From positions 1 to 28,976 of the forward strand of contig JACMOT010000152.1 in NCBI GenBank assembly GCA_014377915.1: DNA of 28,976 nucleotides, written 5' to 3'. The notes beneath the pieces were generated by a model. It was given only the letters and a program-made list of their open reading frames with translations. It did not search any database and was not told the DNA's origin. The translations under genes were made by a program, and so were the position numbers. Position 1 is the stretch's first letter; the number at the start of each line of letters is the position of its first letter. This DNA comes from Tardiphaga sp. (lineage in GTDB: Bacteria; Pseudomonadota; Alphaproteobacteria; Rhizobiales; Xanthobacteraceae). Positions 15,847-23,627 of this stretch are shown in pieces.

Positions 15847-17130
15847 ATGGCGCGTCCGGTCTACATCATCGATGGCAGCCGCACGCCGTTCCTGAAGGCG
15901 CGCAGCGGCCCCGGCCCGTTCACGCCGGTCGATCTTGCCGTGCAATGCGGTCGTCCGCTGCTGGCGCGGCAGCCGTTCGCGCCGGAGGCCTTCGATCAGG
16001 TCATCCTCGGCTGCGTCAACGTCATCGCCGACGAGATGAATCCGGCGCGGGTCGCCGCACTCAGGCTCGGTATGGGCGAGGCCATGGTCGCCTTCACCGT
16101 GCAGATCAATTGCGGCTCCGGCATGCAGTCGATCGACACCGGCTACCGCTATATACGCGAAGGCAGCGCCGATCTGATCCTCGCTGGTGGTGCCGAGGCG
16201 CTGAGCTATGCGCCGCTGGTCTGGCCGCGGAACGGCGTTCGCTGGTTCGCGGGTCTGGCGATGGCCAAGGGCATGCTTGGCAAGATCGCGGCGATCGCCA
16301 AAGCGCGGCCGGCTTACTTCAAGCCGGTGATCGGCCTGGAGCGCGGCCTCACCGATCCGATCACCGAGCTCAATATGGGACAGACGGCGGAGAAAGTCGG
16401 GCACCTGTTCGACATCACGCGCGCGCAGTCCGACGCCTATGCGGTGGAGAGCCACAAGCGGCTGGCCAACGCGCAGGCGCAGGGCTGGCTGAAAGGCGAG
16501 GTCGAGACCGCTTTCGATCGCAATGGAAAATTCTACGACCATGATGACGGCGTGCGCGCGGATTCGTCGGTCGACAAGCTGGGTTCGCTGAAACCGGTGT
16601 TCGAACGTCCCTGGGGGCAGGTCACCGCCGGCAATTCCAGCCAGATCACCGACGGCGCGTCATGGACCATTCTGGCTTCGGAAGCGGCGGTCGCGAAGCA
16701 TGGCCTGACGCCGAAGGCGGTGATTATCGACAGCCAGTGGTCGGCGCTCGATCCCAGCATCATGGGCCTCGGCCCCGTACTATCGTCGAACGAACTGCTG
16801 AAGCGCAACAACCTCACCATCCATGACATCGACACCTGGGAACTGAACGAGGCGTTTGCGACCCAGGTGCTGGGCTGCCTGGCAGCCTGGAACGACGAGA
16901 AATTCTGCCGCGAGGTGCTCGGCCTCGACGGCGCGGCCGGCGAGATCGATCGCAGCAGGCTGAATGTCGATGGCGGCGCCATCAGCCTCGGCCATCCGGT
17001 GGGCTGCAGCGGCAACCGCATCGTGCTGCATCTGGTCAATGCGATGAAGCGGCTCGGCAGCAAACGCGGCATCGCCACCGAATGCATTGGCGGCGGATTG
17101 GGCGGCGCGATGCTGATCGAAGCGCTATGA
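15847..17130 (+). CDS. Acetyl-CoA C-acyltransferase (thiolase), FadI/FadA-like
   Basis: This 427-residue protein has all thiolase catalytic elements: nucleophile C89 in INCGSGMQSI, the NEAFA motif at 334-338, H383 in SLGHPVGCSG and the second active cysteine C413 in ECIGGGLGGAML. It would cleave 3-ketoacyl-CoA with CoA to give acetyl-CoA, the last step of beta-oxidation; the biosynthetic direction cannot be excluded. Its length is nearer FadI (about 436) than FadA (about 387). The ATG at 15847 starts the conserved MARPVYIIDGSRTPF; the ribosome binding site is weak (GGGGCG). The stop is followed by the FadJ-like gene with AGGAG embedded in the junction, so the two subunits are probably made together and may form the trifunctional complex. 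Confidence 0.92.
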   Translation: MARPVYIIDGSRTPFLKARSGPGPFTPVDLAVQCGRPLLARQPFAPEAFDQVILGCVNVIADEMNPARVAALRLGMGEAMVAFTVQINCGSGMQSIDTGYRYIREGSADLILAGGAEALSYAPLVWPRNGVRWFAGLAMAKGMLGKIAAIAKARPAYFKPVIGLERGLTDPITELNMGQTAEKVGHLFDITRAQSDAYAVESHKRLANAQAQGWLKGEVETAFDRNGKFYDHDDGVRADSSVDKLGSLKPVFERPWGQVTAGNSSQITDGASWTILASEAAVAKHGLTPKAVIIDSQWSALDPSIMGLGPVLSSNELLKRNNLTIHDIDTWELNEAFATQVLGCLAAWNDEKFCREVLGLDGAAGEIDRSRLNVDGGAISLGHPVGCSGNRIVLHLVNAMKRLGSKRGIATECIGGGLGGAMLIEAL

Positions 17131-17138
17131 GGAGCGGC

Positions 17139-19232
17139 ATGCATTCGAAGATCATGGACGTTCTCGGCGACCGCGTGCTCGAACTCGGGCCCCGGCCTGA
17201 AGGCGGCGTCTACAGGAACTTCAAGCTGACCCGCGACGCCGATGGCATCGCCTGGCTGCTGTTCGATCGCGAGGGCCCCACCGCCAATACGCTGTCGGCG
17301 GAGGTGATCGAGGAACTCGATGCGGTGCTGGTCGCGCTGGAAGCGCAGCGTCCCGCCGGCCTTGTCCTTCGTTCGGCCAAGAGCTCCGGCTTCATCGCCG
17401 GCGCCGACGTCAACGAGTTTCGCGGCGCGACCGATGCGCGCCTTGTTGAAACCGAAATCGGCCGCGCGCACGCGGTAATCGACCGGCTCGAAGCGCTGAA
17501 GATTCCGACAGTGGCCGTGATTCACGGCTTCTGCCTCGGCGGCGGCCTCGAAGTGGCGCTGGCCTGCCAGTCGCGCATTGCCATCGAGGATGCGCGCTTC
17601 GGCTTCCCCGAAGTGATGCTTGGCCTGCACCCCGGTCTCGGCGGTACCGCGCGCTTCACCAGCCTGGTCAACCCGATGCAGGCGATGACCCTGATGCTGA
17701 CCGGCAAGACGATCGACGCGCGCAAGGCAAAGTCGCTCGGCCTTGTCGACGCAGTTACACAGGAGCGTCATGTCCGCAATGCCGTGCGGGACGCGGTGTT
17801 CGGCAAGCTCAGGCGCGCGAAGCCCGGAACGCTCAATGCGATTCTCAACTTTTCGCCGGTGCGCGGTATCCTCGCCTCGCGGATGGTCGCCGAAGTCGGC
17901 AAGTCGGCGCCGCGCGAACATTATCCCGCGCCCTATGCGCTGATCGCGCTATGGGAAAAACATGGCGGCAATCGCGCCGCGATGTTGCGCGCGGAGCAGA
18001 CGTCGTTCGCCGGGCTGATGGTGACGCCGGCGGCGCAGAACCTGATCCGGGTATTCTTCCTGCGCGAGCAGATGAAGAAGCTGGCCGGCAACGGCGATGC
18101 CATCCGCCATGTCCACGTCATCGGTGCCGGCGCGATGGGCGGCGACATCGCGGCCTGGTGCGCCAGCCAGGGGCTTCGTGTGACGCTCGGCGACATGAAG
18201 CCGGAGCCGATCGCCGGCGCCATCAAGCGCGCCGCCGATCTGTTCGGCAAGATCCTGCGAAAGCGCACCGATGTACGCGACGCGCTGGACCGGCTGATCC
18301 CGGATATGGACGCCGAGGGTGTCCGCAGCGCGGATCTGATCATCGAGGCGGTCAGCGAAAGGCTCGAGCTGAAGCAGAAGGTCTATGCGTCGATCGAGCC
18401 GCGCATGAAGCCGGGCGCCATCCTCGCCACCAACACGTCGAGCATTCCGCTCGAAGACCTGCGCACCACGCTGGCGCGTCCGGAACGGCTGCTCGGGCTG
18501 CACTTCTTCAACCCGGTGTCGCGCCTGCAGCTGGTCGAGGTGGTCAGCCATGACGGTGTCGATCCCGGCCTGCTGACCCAGGCGCTGGCCTTTGTCGGGG
18601 CCATCGACCGGTTGCCGCTGCCGGTGAAGTCGTCGCCGGGCTTCCTCGTCAACCGCGCGCTGACGCCCTACATGCTGGAGGCGATGGTGATGCTCGATGA
18701 GAAGATCGACAAGACCACCATCGATGCCGCTGCCGAACAGTTCGGCATGCCGATGGGGCCGATCGAACTGGCCGACCAGGTCGGGCTCGATATCTGCCTC
18801 GCGGTCGGCGACATGCTGCGCTCCAAATTCGGCGACCTGCTGCCGCCTACCCCGGCGTGGCTACGTGAAAAGGTTGCGAAGGGCGAGCTTGGCCGCAAGA
18901 CCGGCAAGGGTTTTTATAGCTGGAAGGACGGCAGGGCCGACAAGACCTCGGGCGCCGTCGTCACCACCAAGCCGACCCAGGAGATGATCGATCGCCTGAT
19001 GCTGCCGATGTCCAATGTCTGCGTGGCCTGCCTGCGCGAGGGCATCGTCGATAACGCCGATGTGGTCGATGGCGCGATGATCTTCGGTACCGGCTATGCG
19101 CCATTCCGGGGCGGTCCGCTGAACTATGCCCGCACAAGGGGCGCCGAGAATATCGTCGCCACGCTGCGCACGCTGGCGGTGAAATTCGGCGACCGGTTCG
19201 CGCCGGACGCCGGCTGGGATGGCTTCAAATGA
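17139..19232 (+). CDS. fadJ: 3-hydroxyacyl-CoA dehydrogenase / enoyl-CoA hydratase, FadJ/FadB-like
   Basis: This 697-residue fusion has an N-terminal crotonase domain with the two catalytic glutamates in GGGLEVALAC (E138) and PEVMLGLHPGLGG (E158). A Rossmann domain follows with GAGAMGG at 329-335, and then a 3-hydroxyacyl-CoA dehydrogenase domain with catalytic H455 in HFFNPVSRLQLVEVV. The C-terminal part carries the usual GRKTGKGFYSW and GTGYAPFRGGPL. It would hydrate enoyl-CoA and oxidise the 3-hydroxyacyl-CoA with NAD+. The ATG at 17139 sits 4 bases after AGGAG; an ATG at 17127 overlapping the thiolase stop is possible but lacks spacing. It is co-transcribed with the thiolase gene. The fadJ symbol is assigned by architecture and may equally be called fadB. 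Confidence 0.93.
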   Translation: MHSKIMDVLGDRVLELGPRPEGGVYRNFKLTRDADGIAWLLFDREGPTANTLSAEVIEELDAVLVALEAQRPAGLVLRSAKSSGFIAGADVNEFRGATDARLVETEIGRAHAVIDRLEALKIPTVAVIHGFCLGGGLEVALACQSRIAIEDARFGFPEVMLGLHPGLGGTARFTSLVNPMQAMTLMLTGKTIDARKAKSLGLVDAVTQERHVRNAVRDAVFGKLRRAKPGTLNAILNFSPVRGILASRMVAEVGKSAPREHYPAPYALIALWEKHGGNRAAMLRAEQTSFAGLMVTPAAQNLIRVFFLREQMKKLAGNGDAIRHVHVIGAGAMGGDIAAWCASQGLRVTLGDMKPEPIAGAIKRAADLFGKILRKRTDVRDALDRLIPDMDAEGVRSADLIIEAVSERLELKQKVYASIEPRMKPGAILATNTSSIPLEDLRTTLARPERLLGLHFFNPVSRLQLVEVVSHDGVDPGLLTQALAFVGAIDRLPLPVKSSPGFLVNRALTPYMLEAMVMLDEKIDKTTIDAAAEQFGMPMGPIELADQVGLDICLAVGDMLRSKFGDLLPPTPAWLREKVAKGELGRKTGKGFYSWKDGRADKTSGAVVTTKPTQEMIDRLMLPMSNVCVACLREGIVDNADVVDGAMIFGTGYAPFRGGPLNYARTRGAENIVATLRTLAVKFGDRFAPDAGWDGFK

Positions 19233-19257
19233 TTCAGGATTCGACGGGTTTTTGCTC

Positions 19258-19689
19258 ATGATGGACGCACATCCAGGAAGCGCCCCGACGACTGGACACG
19301 AACCCTCCGGCGACCTGACCATCCGGCAGCTCGCCATGCCGGCGGACACCAATGCCAATGGTGATATTTTCGGCGGTTGGCTGCTCGGCCAGATGGATCT
19401 CGGCGGCGGCATCTTCGCCTCCAAGATCGCGCAGTCACGCACGGTGACAGTGGCGATCGACGCCATGAATTTTCGCAAGGCGGTATTCGTCGGTGACGTG
19501 GTCTCCGTGCATGCGACGCTGGTGCGAGTGGGGAAGACCTCGATCACCGTCCATCTCGAAGCCTGGGTTTTGCGTCGTAATGAAAACCATTCGATCCTGG
19601 TGACCGATGGCAATTTCACCTATGTCTCGATCGACGATCGTGGCCAGAAGCAGGTGATCCGGCGCGAGGCCGCGACAACGACGACCTGA
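19258..19689 (+). CDS. Acyl-CoA thioesterase, hotdog fold (YciA-like)
   Basis: This 143-residue protein matches the YciA/BACH-type acyl-CoA thioesterases: LAMPADTNANGDIFGGWLLGQMDLGGGI carries the family N-x-x-G-D-I-F-G-G-W motif, followed by VDAMNFRKAVFVGDVVSVHA-like hotdog strands (here IDAMNFRKAVFVGDVVS). It would hydrolyse acyl-CoA to free acid and CoA, relieving CoA sequestration during fatty acid breakdown. The start is uncertain. ATGs at 19258 and 19261 lie 26-29 bases after the FadJ-like stop, while an in-frame ATG at 19219 would overlap that gene by 14 bases. None has a strong ribosome binding site, so coupling is likely. It is the last gene of the fatty acid cluster. Confidence 0.88.
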   Translation: MMDAHPGSAPTTGHEPSGDLTIRQLAMPADTNANGDIFGGWLLGQMDLGGGIFASKIAQSRTVTVAIDAMNFRKAVFVGDVVSVHATLVRVGKTSITVHLEAWVLRRNENHSILVTDGNFTYVSIDDRGQKQVIRREAATTTT

Positions 19690-19762
19690 GCATTCCGGAA
19701 CCATAATCCGCTGATCCAGTTGGTGGCCCGGAATATGCATTTGCTTGCGTAAGGGGGCCGCC

Positions 19763-19969
19763 ATGTCAGACACCTATATTATCGAAGTCAGTCAGCAGGC
19801 CGCCGGAATCGTGGTACGCGACCCCGACGGCTACCGGTTCTTCGCCGCATCGCACCGTTTCAACCCGATGGAAGGACAGCTGTTCGCGAACGCCCGCGAG
19901 GCCGAGCGCGCCGCCTTCCTGTTTGCGTCGCAAGGGTTTCCGGCGGCGCCGGTGGTGACCGCCGCCTGA
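19763..19969 (+). CDS. Small protein of unknown function (68 residues)
   Basis: The frame begins at an ATG (19763) preceded by AAGGGGGCC at a good distance, which supports translation. The protein MSDTYIIEVSQQAAGIVVRD then continues with GYRFFAASHRFNPMEGQLFA and AREAERAA, followed by a small alanine- and proline-rich tail. It has no signal peptide, membrane segment or cysteine. The start looks like a short beta hairpin (YIIEV, AGIVVRD, YRFFAAS) followed by a helix. I do not recognise a named family, although codon use matches the neighbours and similar small proteins are common in this bacterial group. It lies between the thioesterase and glpR genes and belongs clearly to neither cluster. Confidence 0.6.
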   Translation: MSDTYIIEVSQQAAGIVVRDPDGYRFFAASHRFNPMEGQLFANAREAERAAFLFASQGFPAAPVVTAA

Positions 19970-19988
19970 GCGACGCGCGGACTGCCGC

Positions 19989-20007
19989 GTTGACCCGCGC
20001 GGTCAAC
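19989..20007. other. Short hairpin or operator ahead of glpR
   Basis: GTTGACC at 19989-19995 and GGTCAAC at 20001-20007 form a 7-base inverted repeat around CGCGC, about 35 bases before the glpR start. It could be an autoregulatory site or a weak terminator of the small upstream gene. Confidence 0.3.
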
Positions 20008-20041
20008 AGCATCACCATGGCGCCACACCCGAGGTGCTGCT

Positions 20042-20866
20042 GTGACTGGCCTGAGCCATCGTCAAACCGAAATCCTGAACATTGCCCGTGCCTTCGGCCG
20101 GGTGATGGTCGAAGACCTGACTCGTCGCTTCGAGGTGTCGGCGCAGACGATTCGCAAGGATCTCAACGATCTCTGCGATCACCGCGCGCTGACCCGGATC
20201 CATGGCGGCGCCATTATCGCCTCCGGTGTCGAAAACCTTGCCTACGAAGCCCGACGCTTCGTCGCTGCCGACGAGAAGAAGGCGATCGGCATCGCCGCTG
20301 CGGCTCAAATTCCCAACGGCTCGTCGCTGTTCATCAACATCGGCACCACCACCGAGGAAGTCGCCGGCGCGCTGACCGCGCATGAGGATCTGCTGGTGAT
20401 CACCAACAATCTCAACGTCGCGATGATGCTGTACCGGCATCCGCGCATCGAGGTGATCGTCGCCGGCGGCACGGTTCGGCGGAGCGATGGCGCCGTGATT
20501 GGTTCCACCGCCATCAGCCTGATCGGTCAGTTCAAGGTCGATTACGCCATCATCGGCGCCTCGGCGATTGACGGCGAGGGCGCGCTGCTGGATTTCGACT
20601 ACCGCGAGGTTCAGGCCGCACAGGCGATCATCGCCAATGCCCGCTCGGTAATGCTGGTGGCTGACAGCACAAAATTGCGGCGAACCGCGGCGGTCCGCAT
20701 CGCCCATCTCAGCCAGATCCAGACCTTTGTCACCGACGCGCCATTGCCGGCCGGACTGCGGGCGATCTGCCAAAGCCGGGGAATCCAGGTAATCGAGGCG
20801 ATGCCGCCCGCAGCCGGCGAGAGCGACGACCCGGAAACGGCGCCGATTCCATTCCGAGCGCGCTAG
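20042..20866 (+). CDS. glpR: DeoR family repressor of the glycerol operon, GlpR-like
   Basis: This 274-residue protein has an N-terminal DeoR winged helix-turn-helix (LSHRQTEILNIARAFG, then VEDLTRRFEVSAQTIRKDLNDLC and the typical LTRIHGGAI). It is followed by a sugar-phosphate isomerase-like sensor domain with LFINIGTTTEEVAGAL, VITNNLNVAMML and VIVAGGTVRRSDGAVIG. These are DeoR/GlpR features; GlpR repressors respond to glycerol-3-phosphate. The call rests on family plus position directly upstream of glpD and the importer genes. The GTG at 20042 is chosen as start, with GAGG 7 bases upstream and the domain beginning at once. About 130 bases separate it from glpD, and an inverted repeat there is the likely operator, so glpDSTPQUV may be a separately controlled transcript. 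Confidence 0.88.
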   Translation: MTGLSHRQTEILNIARAFGRVMVEDLTRRFEVSAQTIRKDLNDLCDHRALTRIHGGAIIASGVENLAYEARRFVAADEKKAIGIAAAAQIPNGSSLFINIGTTTEEVAGALTAHEDLLVITNNLNVAMMLYRHPRIEVIVAGGTVRRSDGAVIGSTAISLIGQFKVDYAIIGASAIDGEGALLDFDYREVQAAQAIIANARSVMLVADSTKLRRTAAVRIAHLSQIQTFVTDAPLPAGLRAICQSRGIQVIEAMPPAAGESDDPETAPIPFRAR

Positions 20867-20882
20867 CCAATTAAAACGCCAG

Positions 20883-20923
20883 TTGCTTTCGTTTTTGGTT
20901 GTGATTTAATGAAACTCGAAAGC
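20883..20923 (+). promoter_or_regulatory. Candidate glpD promoter with GlpR-type operator
   Basis: GCTTTCG at 20885-20891 and CGAAAGC at 20917-20923 are inverted copies 25 bases apart, and each is flanked by TTT or AAA runs (TTTCGTTT-like words, common in DeoR-family sites). TTGCTT at 20883 and TTTAAT at 20905-20910 resemble -35 and -10 boxes with a 16-base spacer between the two operator halves. The gap is strikingly AT-rich for this DNA. Seen as a pattern only. Confidence 0.45.
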
Positions 20924-20998
20924 CAAATCGCTACAAAGCGAAGGTGGCGCGTCCTTTCATGGAAGGCGCCACACCAGTTGGCGCAGAGGGAGTTCGGG

Positions 20999-22540
20999 GT
21001 GGGTCCCATTTTTGACCTTGCGATCATTGGCGGCGGCGTTAATGGCTGCGGCATCGCACGTGACGCCGCAGGGCGTGGAAATTCTGTTTTCCTTTGCGAA
21101 ATGAACGACTTGGCCAGTGGCACATCGTCGTGGTCGACCAAGCTTGTGCATGGTGGCCTGCGCTATCTGGAATATTACGATTTCAAGCTGGTGCGCCATG
21201 CGCTGCTGGAACGCGAAATCCTGTGGCAGATGGCGCCGCACATCATCCGCCCGCTGCGCTTCGTGCTGCCGCACCACGCCGGCCTGCGGCCGGCCTGGCT
21301 GCTGCGCCTTGGCCTGTTTCTTTACGACCATATCGGCGGCCGCAAGCTGCTGCCGGCGACACGGACGCTGGATCTCGCGCACGATAAACTGGGCAAGCCG
21401 CTGGCGCCCGGCCGGTTCAAGCGCGGCTTCGAATATTCCGACTGCTTCGTCGATGATGCCCGCCTGGTCGTACTGACCGCGCGCGATGCCGCCGACCGTG
21501 GTGCCGTGATCCGTACCCGCACCCGGGCCACCGAGATCCGCCAGATCGATGGCGTCTGGCAGGTCTCCGTGCAGGCGGCCGATGGCCAGCGCAGCACCAT
21601 TCGTGCGCGGACCCTGGTCAATGCCGGCGGCCCCTGGGTCGAGAACATTCTGGCGACCGGCGCCGGCGTCAATGCCCGTGCCAAGGTGCGACTGGTGCAG
21701 GGCTCGCACATCGTGGTGCCAAAACTCTACGACCATGACCGCGCCTACATCTTCCAGAATGCCGACGGCCGCATCGTGTTCGCGATTCCCTATCAGGATG
21801 ACTTCACGCTGATCGGCACCACCGACCTGGATTATCAGGGGGATCCCTCCGAGGTGAAGATCTCAGCTGGCGAGATCGATTATCTCTGCAAATCGGTCAG
21901 CGAATATCTGGCTACACCCGTGAAGTCCGAAGACATCGTCTGGACCTATTCCGGTGTCCGCCCGCTCTATGATGACGGCGCCAGCGACGCCAAGGCCGCC
22001 ACCCGTGACTACGTGTTCGAGCTTGATCTGCCGGGCGGCGTGCCGTTGCTGTCGATCTATGGGGGCAAGATCACCACCTATCGCCGCCTCGCCGAGGAGG
22101 CGCTGCAGAAGCTGGCGCCCTGGCTGAAAGGGACCAAGGCGTCGGAGGGCTGGACCGCGAGAGCCACATTGCCCGGCGGCGATTTTGGCGTCTCCGCCGT
22201 GGAGGCGTTGATCGCGGATCTGCGGCGCGACTATCCGTTCCTGACGCCCGCGCATTCCGATCGGCTTGTCCATGCTTACGGCACGCTGGCGGCAAAAATG
22301 CTGGGGCAGGCGAAGACGCTCGCCGATCTCGGCCAGTCATTCGGCGCTACGCTGACCGAACGCGAAGTAAGATATCTGATCTCGAACGAATTTGCCGTCA
22401 CGGCCGATGATATTGTCTGGCGTCGCTCCAAGCTTGGCCTGCGGATGTCGCCCGCTGCCGTCGCCGCGCTCGAAGTATGGATCGCGGCCCATCATTTTCA
22501 GGCCGCCGATCCGGTGGTTGCCGCTGGAGCGCAGCCATGA
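20999..22540 (+). CDS. glpD: Aerobic glycerol-3-phosphate dehydrogenase
   Basis: This 513-residue flavoprotein has the FAD dinucleotide-binding motif DLAIIGGGVNGCGIARDAAG (GGGVNG at 11-16). Hallmark GlpD segments follow: SGTSSWSTKLVHGGLRYLE, NAGGPWV, FAIPYQDDFTLIGTTD and IYGGKITTYRRLAE. It oxidises sn-glycerol-3-phosphate to dihydroxyacetone phosphate and passes electrons to quinone at the inner membrane. The GTG at 20999 is preferred because GAGGGAG lies 6 bases upstream and the FAD motif begins right after it, as in the family. An in-frame ATG at 20909 would add 30 residues and lies within the likely promoter. Its stop overlaps the glpS start as ATGA, so import and oxidation of the substrate are tightly coupled. 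Confidence 0.95.
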   Translation: MGPIFDLAIIGGGVNGCGIARDAAGRGNSVFLCEMNDLASGTSSWSTKLVHGGLRYLEYYDFKLVRHALLEREILWQMAPHIIRPLRFVLPHHAGLRPAWLLRLGLFLYDHIGGRKLLPATRTLDLAHDKLGKPLAPGRFKRGFEYSDCFVDDARLVVLTARDAADRGAVIRTRTRATEIRQIDGVWQVSVQAADGQRSTIRARTLVNAGGPWVENILATGAGVNARAKVRLVQGSHIVVPKLYDHDRAYIFQNADGRIVFAIPYQDDFTLIGTTDLDYQGDPSEVKISAGEIDYLCKSVSEYLATPVKSEDIVWTYSGVRPLYDDGASDAKAATRDYVFELDLPGGVPLLSIYGGKITTYRRLAEEALQKLAPWLKGTKASEGWTARATLPGGDFGVSAVEALIADLRRDYPFLTPAHSDRLVHAYGTLAAKMLGQAKTLADLGQSFGATLTEREVRYLISNEFAVTADDIVWRRSKLGLRMSPAAVAALEVWIAAHHFQAADPVVAAGAQP

Positions 22541-23616
22541 GCGTCACCCTCGATCATGTTTCGCGATCGGTTGATGGCGTCGCAATGATTAGCGACGTCT
22601 CGCTGACGTTGGAGCGGGGCACGCTCAGCGTCCTGCTCGGCCCGACGCTGGCCGGCAAGACCTCGATCATGCGGCTGCTCGCGGGGCTTGATAAGCCGAC
22701 CACCGGCCGTGTGCTGGTCGATGGCAAGGATGTCACCGGCTTCGACGTGCGCAAGCGCTCGGTGGCGATGGTCTATCAGCAGTTCATCAACTACCCCTCA
22801 TTCACGGTGTACGAGAACATCGCCTCGCCGCTGCGCGTGCAGGGCAAGCCGAAGGCCGAGATCGAAAGCCGCGTCCGCGACGCGGCGAAACTGTTGAAGC
22901 TCGAGCCCTATCTCGACCGGTTGCCACTGCAATTGTCCGGCGGCCAGCAGCAGCGCACCGCGATCGCCCGCGCGCTGGTCAAGGGCGCCGATCTGGTGCT
23001 GCTCGACGAGCCGCTCGCCAATCTCGACTACAAGCTGCGCGAGGAATTGCGCACCGAATTGCCGCGCATCTTCGAGGCCTCCGGCGCCATCTTCGTCTAC
23101 GCGACCACCGAGCCGTCGGAAGCGCTGCTGCTGGGCGGCCAGACCGTCTGCCTGTGGCAGGGCGAGGTGCTGCAGGTCGGGGATACATCACGCGTCTATC
23201 GTAACCCGGGCACGCTGCGCGTCGCGGAAGTGTTCTCCGATCCGCCGCTCAATCTGGTCGGTATCGAGAAGCGCGACGGCTTTGTGCAATATGCCGGCGG
23301 CATCCGGGCGCCGGCCAGCGGTCTCTATGCCGGTCTCGATGACGGGGCCTATCGCGTCGGCTTCCGTGCCCACCAGCTCGAGGTCGCCAACGGCATCGCC
23401 GGGCGTCATGCCTTCGCGGCGGAAGTCACGGTGACGGAAATCACCGGCTCGGAAAGCTTCGTTCATCTGAAGCGCGACGCGTCGAACTGGGTCGCGGTGC
23501 TGCAGGGCGTGCATGATTTCCCGCCCGGCCATCAGCTCGACGCGGTGCTCGATCCCGATAACCTGTTTATATTCGACGCCGCCGACCGTCTGGTCGCGGC
23601 GCCGGCGTCGATGTAG
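22537..23616 (+). CDS. glpS: Glycerol ABC importer ATPase GlpS
   Basis: This 359-residue MalK-type ABC ATPase has a C-terminal TOBE-like domain from about residue 240. The Q-loop (Q81), signature LSGGQ (133-137) and Walker B LVLLDEP (D157, E158) are intact. The Walker A is odd: GPTLAGKT at 35-42 in place of GPSGCGKT. The switch histidine is missing: the usual T-H-D-Q-T-E-A reads TTEPSEA, with T191 in the histidine position. It would pair with GlpT and power the permeases GlpP/GlpQ. It starts at an ATG overlapping the glpD stop. Naming follows the glpSTPQUV glycerol importer described in Rhizobium leguminosarum; the gene order here agrees with it. Confidence 0.92.
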   Translation: MSVTLDHVSRSVDGVAMISDVSLTLERGTLSVLLGPTLAGKTSIMRLLAGLDKPTTGRVLVDGKDVTGFDVRKRSVAMVYQQFINYPSFTVYENIASPLRVQGKPKAEIESRVRDAAKLLKLEPYLDRLPLQLSGGQQQRTAIARALVKGADLVLLDEPLANLDYKLREELRTELPRIFEASGAIFVYATTEPSEALLLGGQTVCLWQGEVLQVGDTSRVYRNPGTLRVAEVFSDPPLNLVGIEKRDGFVQYAGGIRAPASGLYAGLDDGAYRVGFRAHQLEVANGIAGRHAFAAEVTVTEITGSESFVHLKRDASNWVAVLQGVHDFPPGHQLDAVLDPDNLFIFDAADRLVAAPASM

Positions 23617-23627
23617 GGATCACAAAT

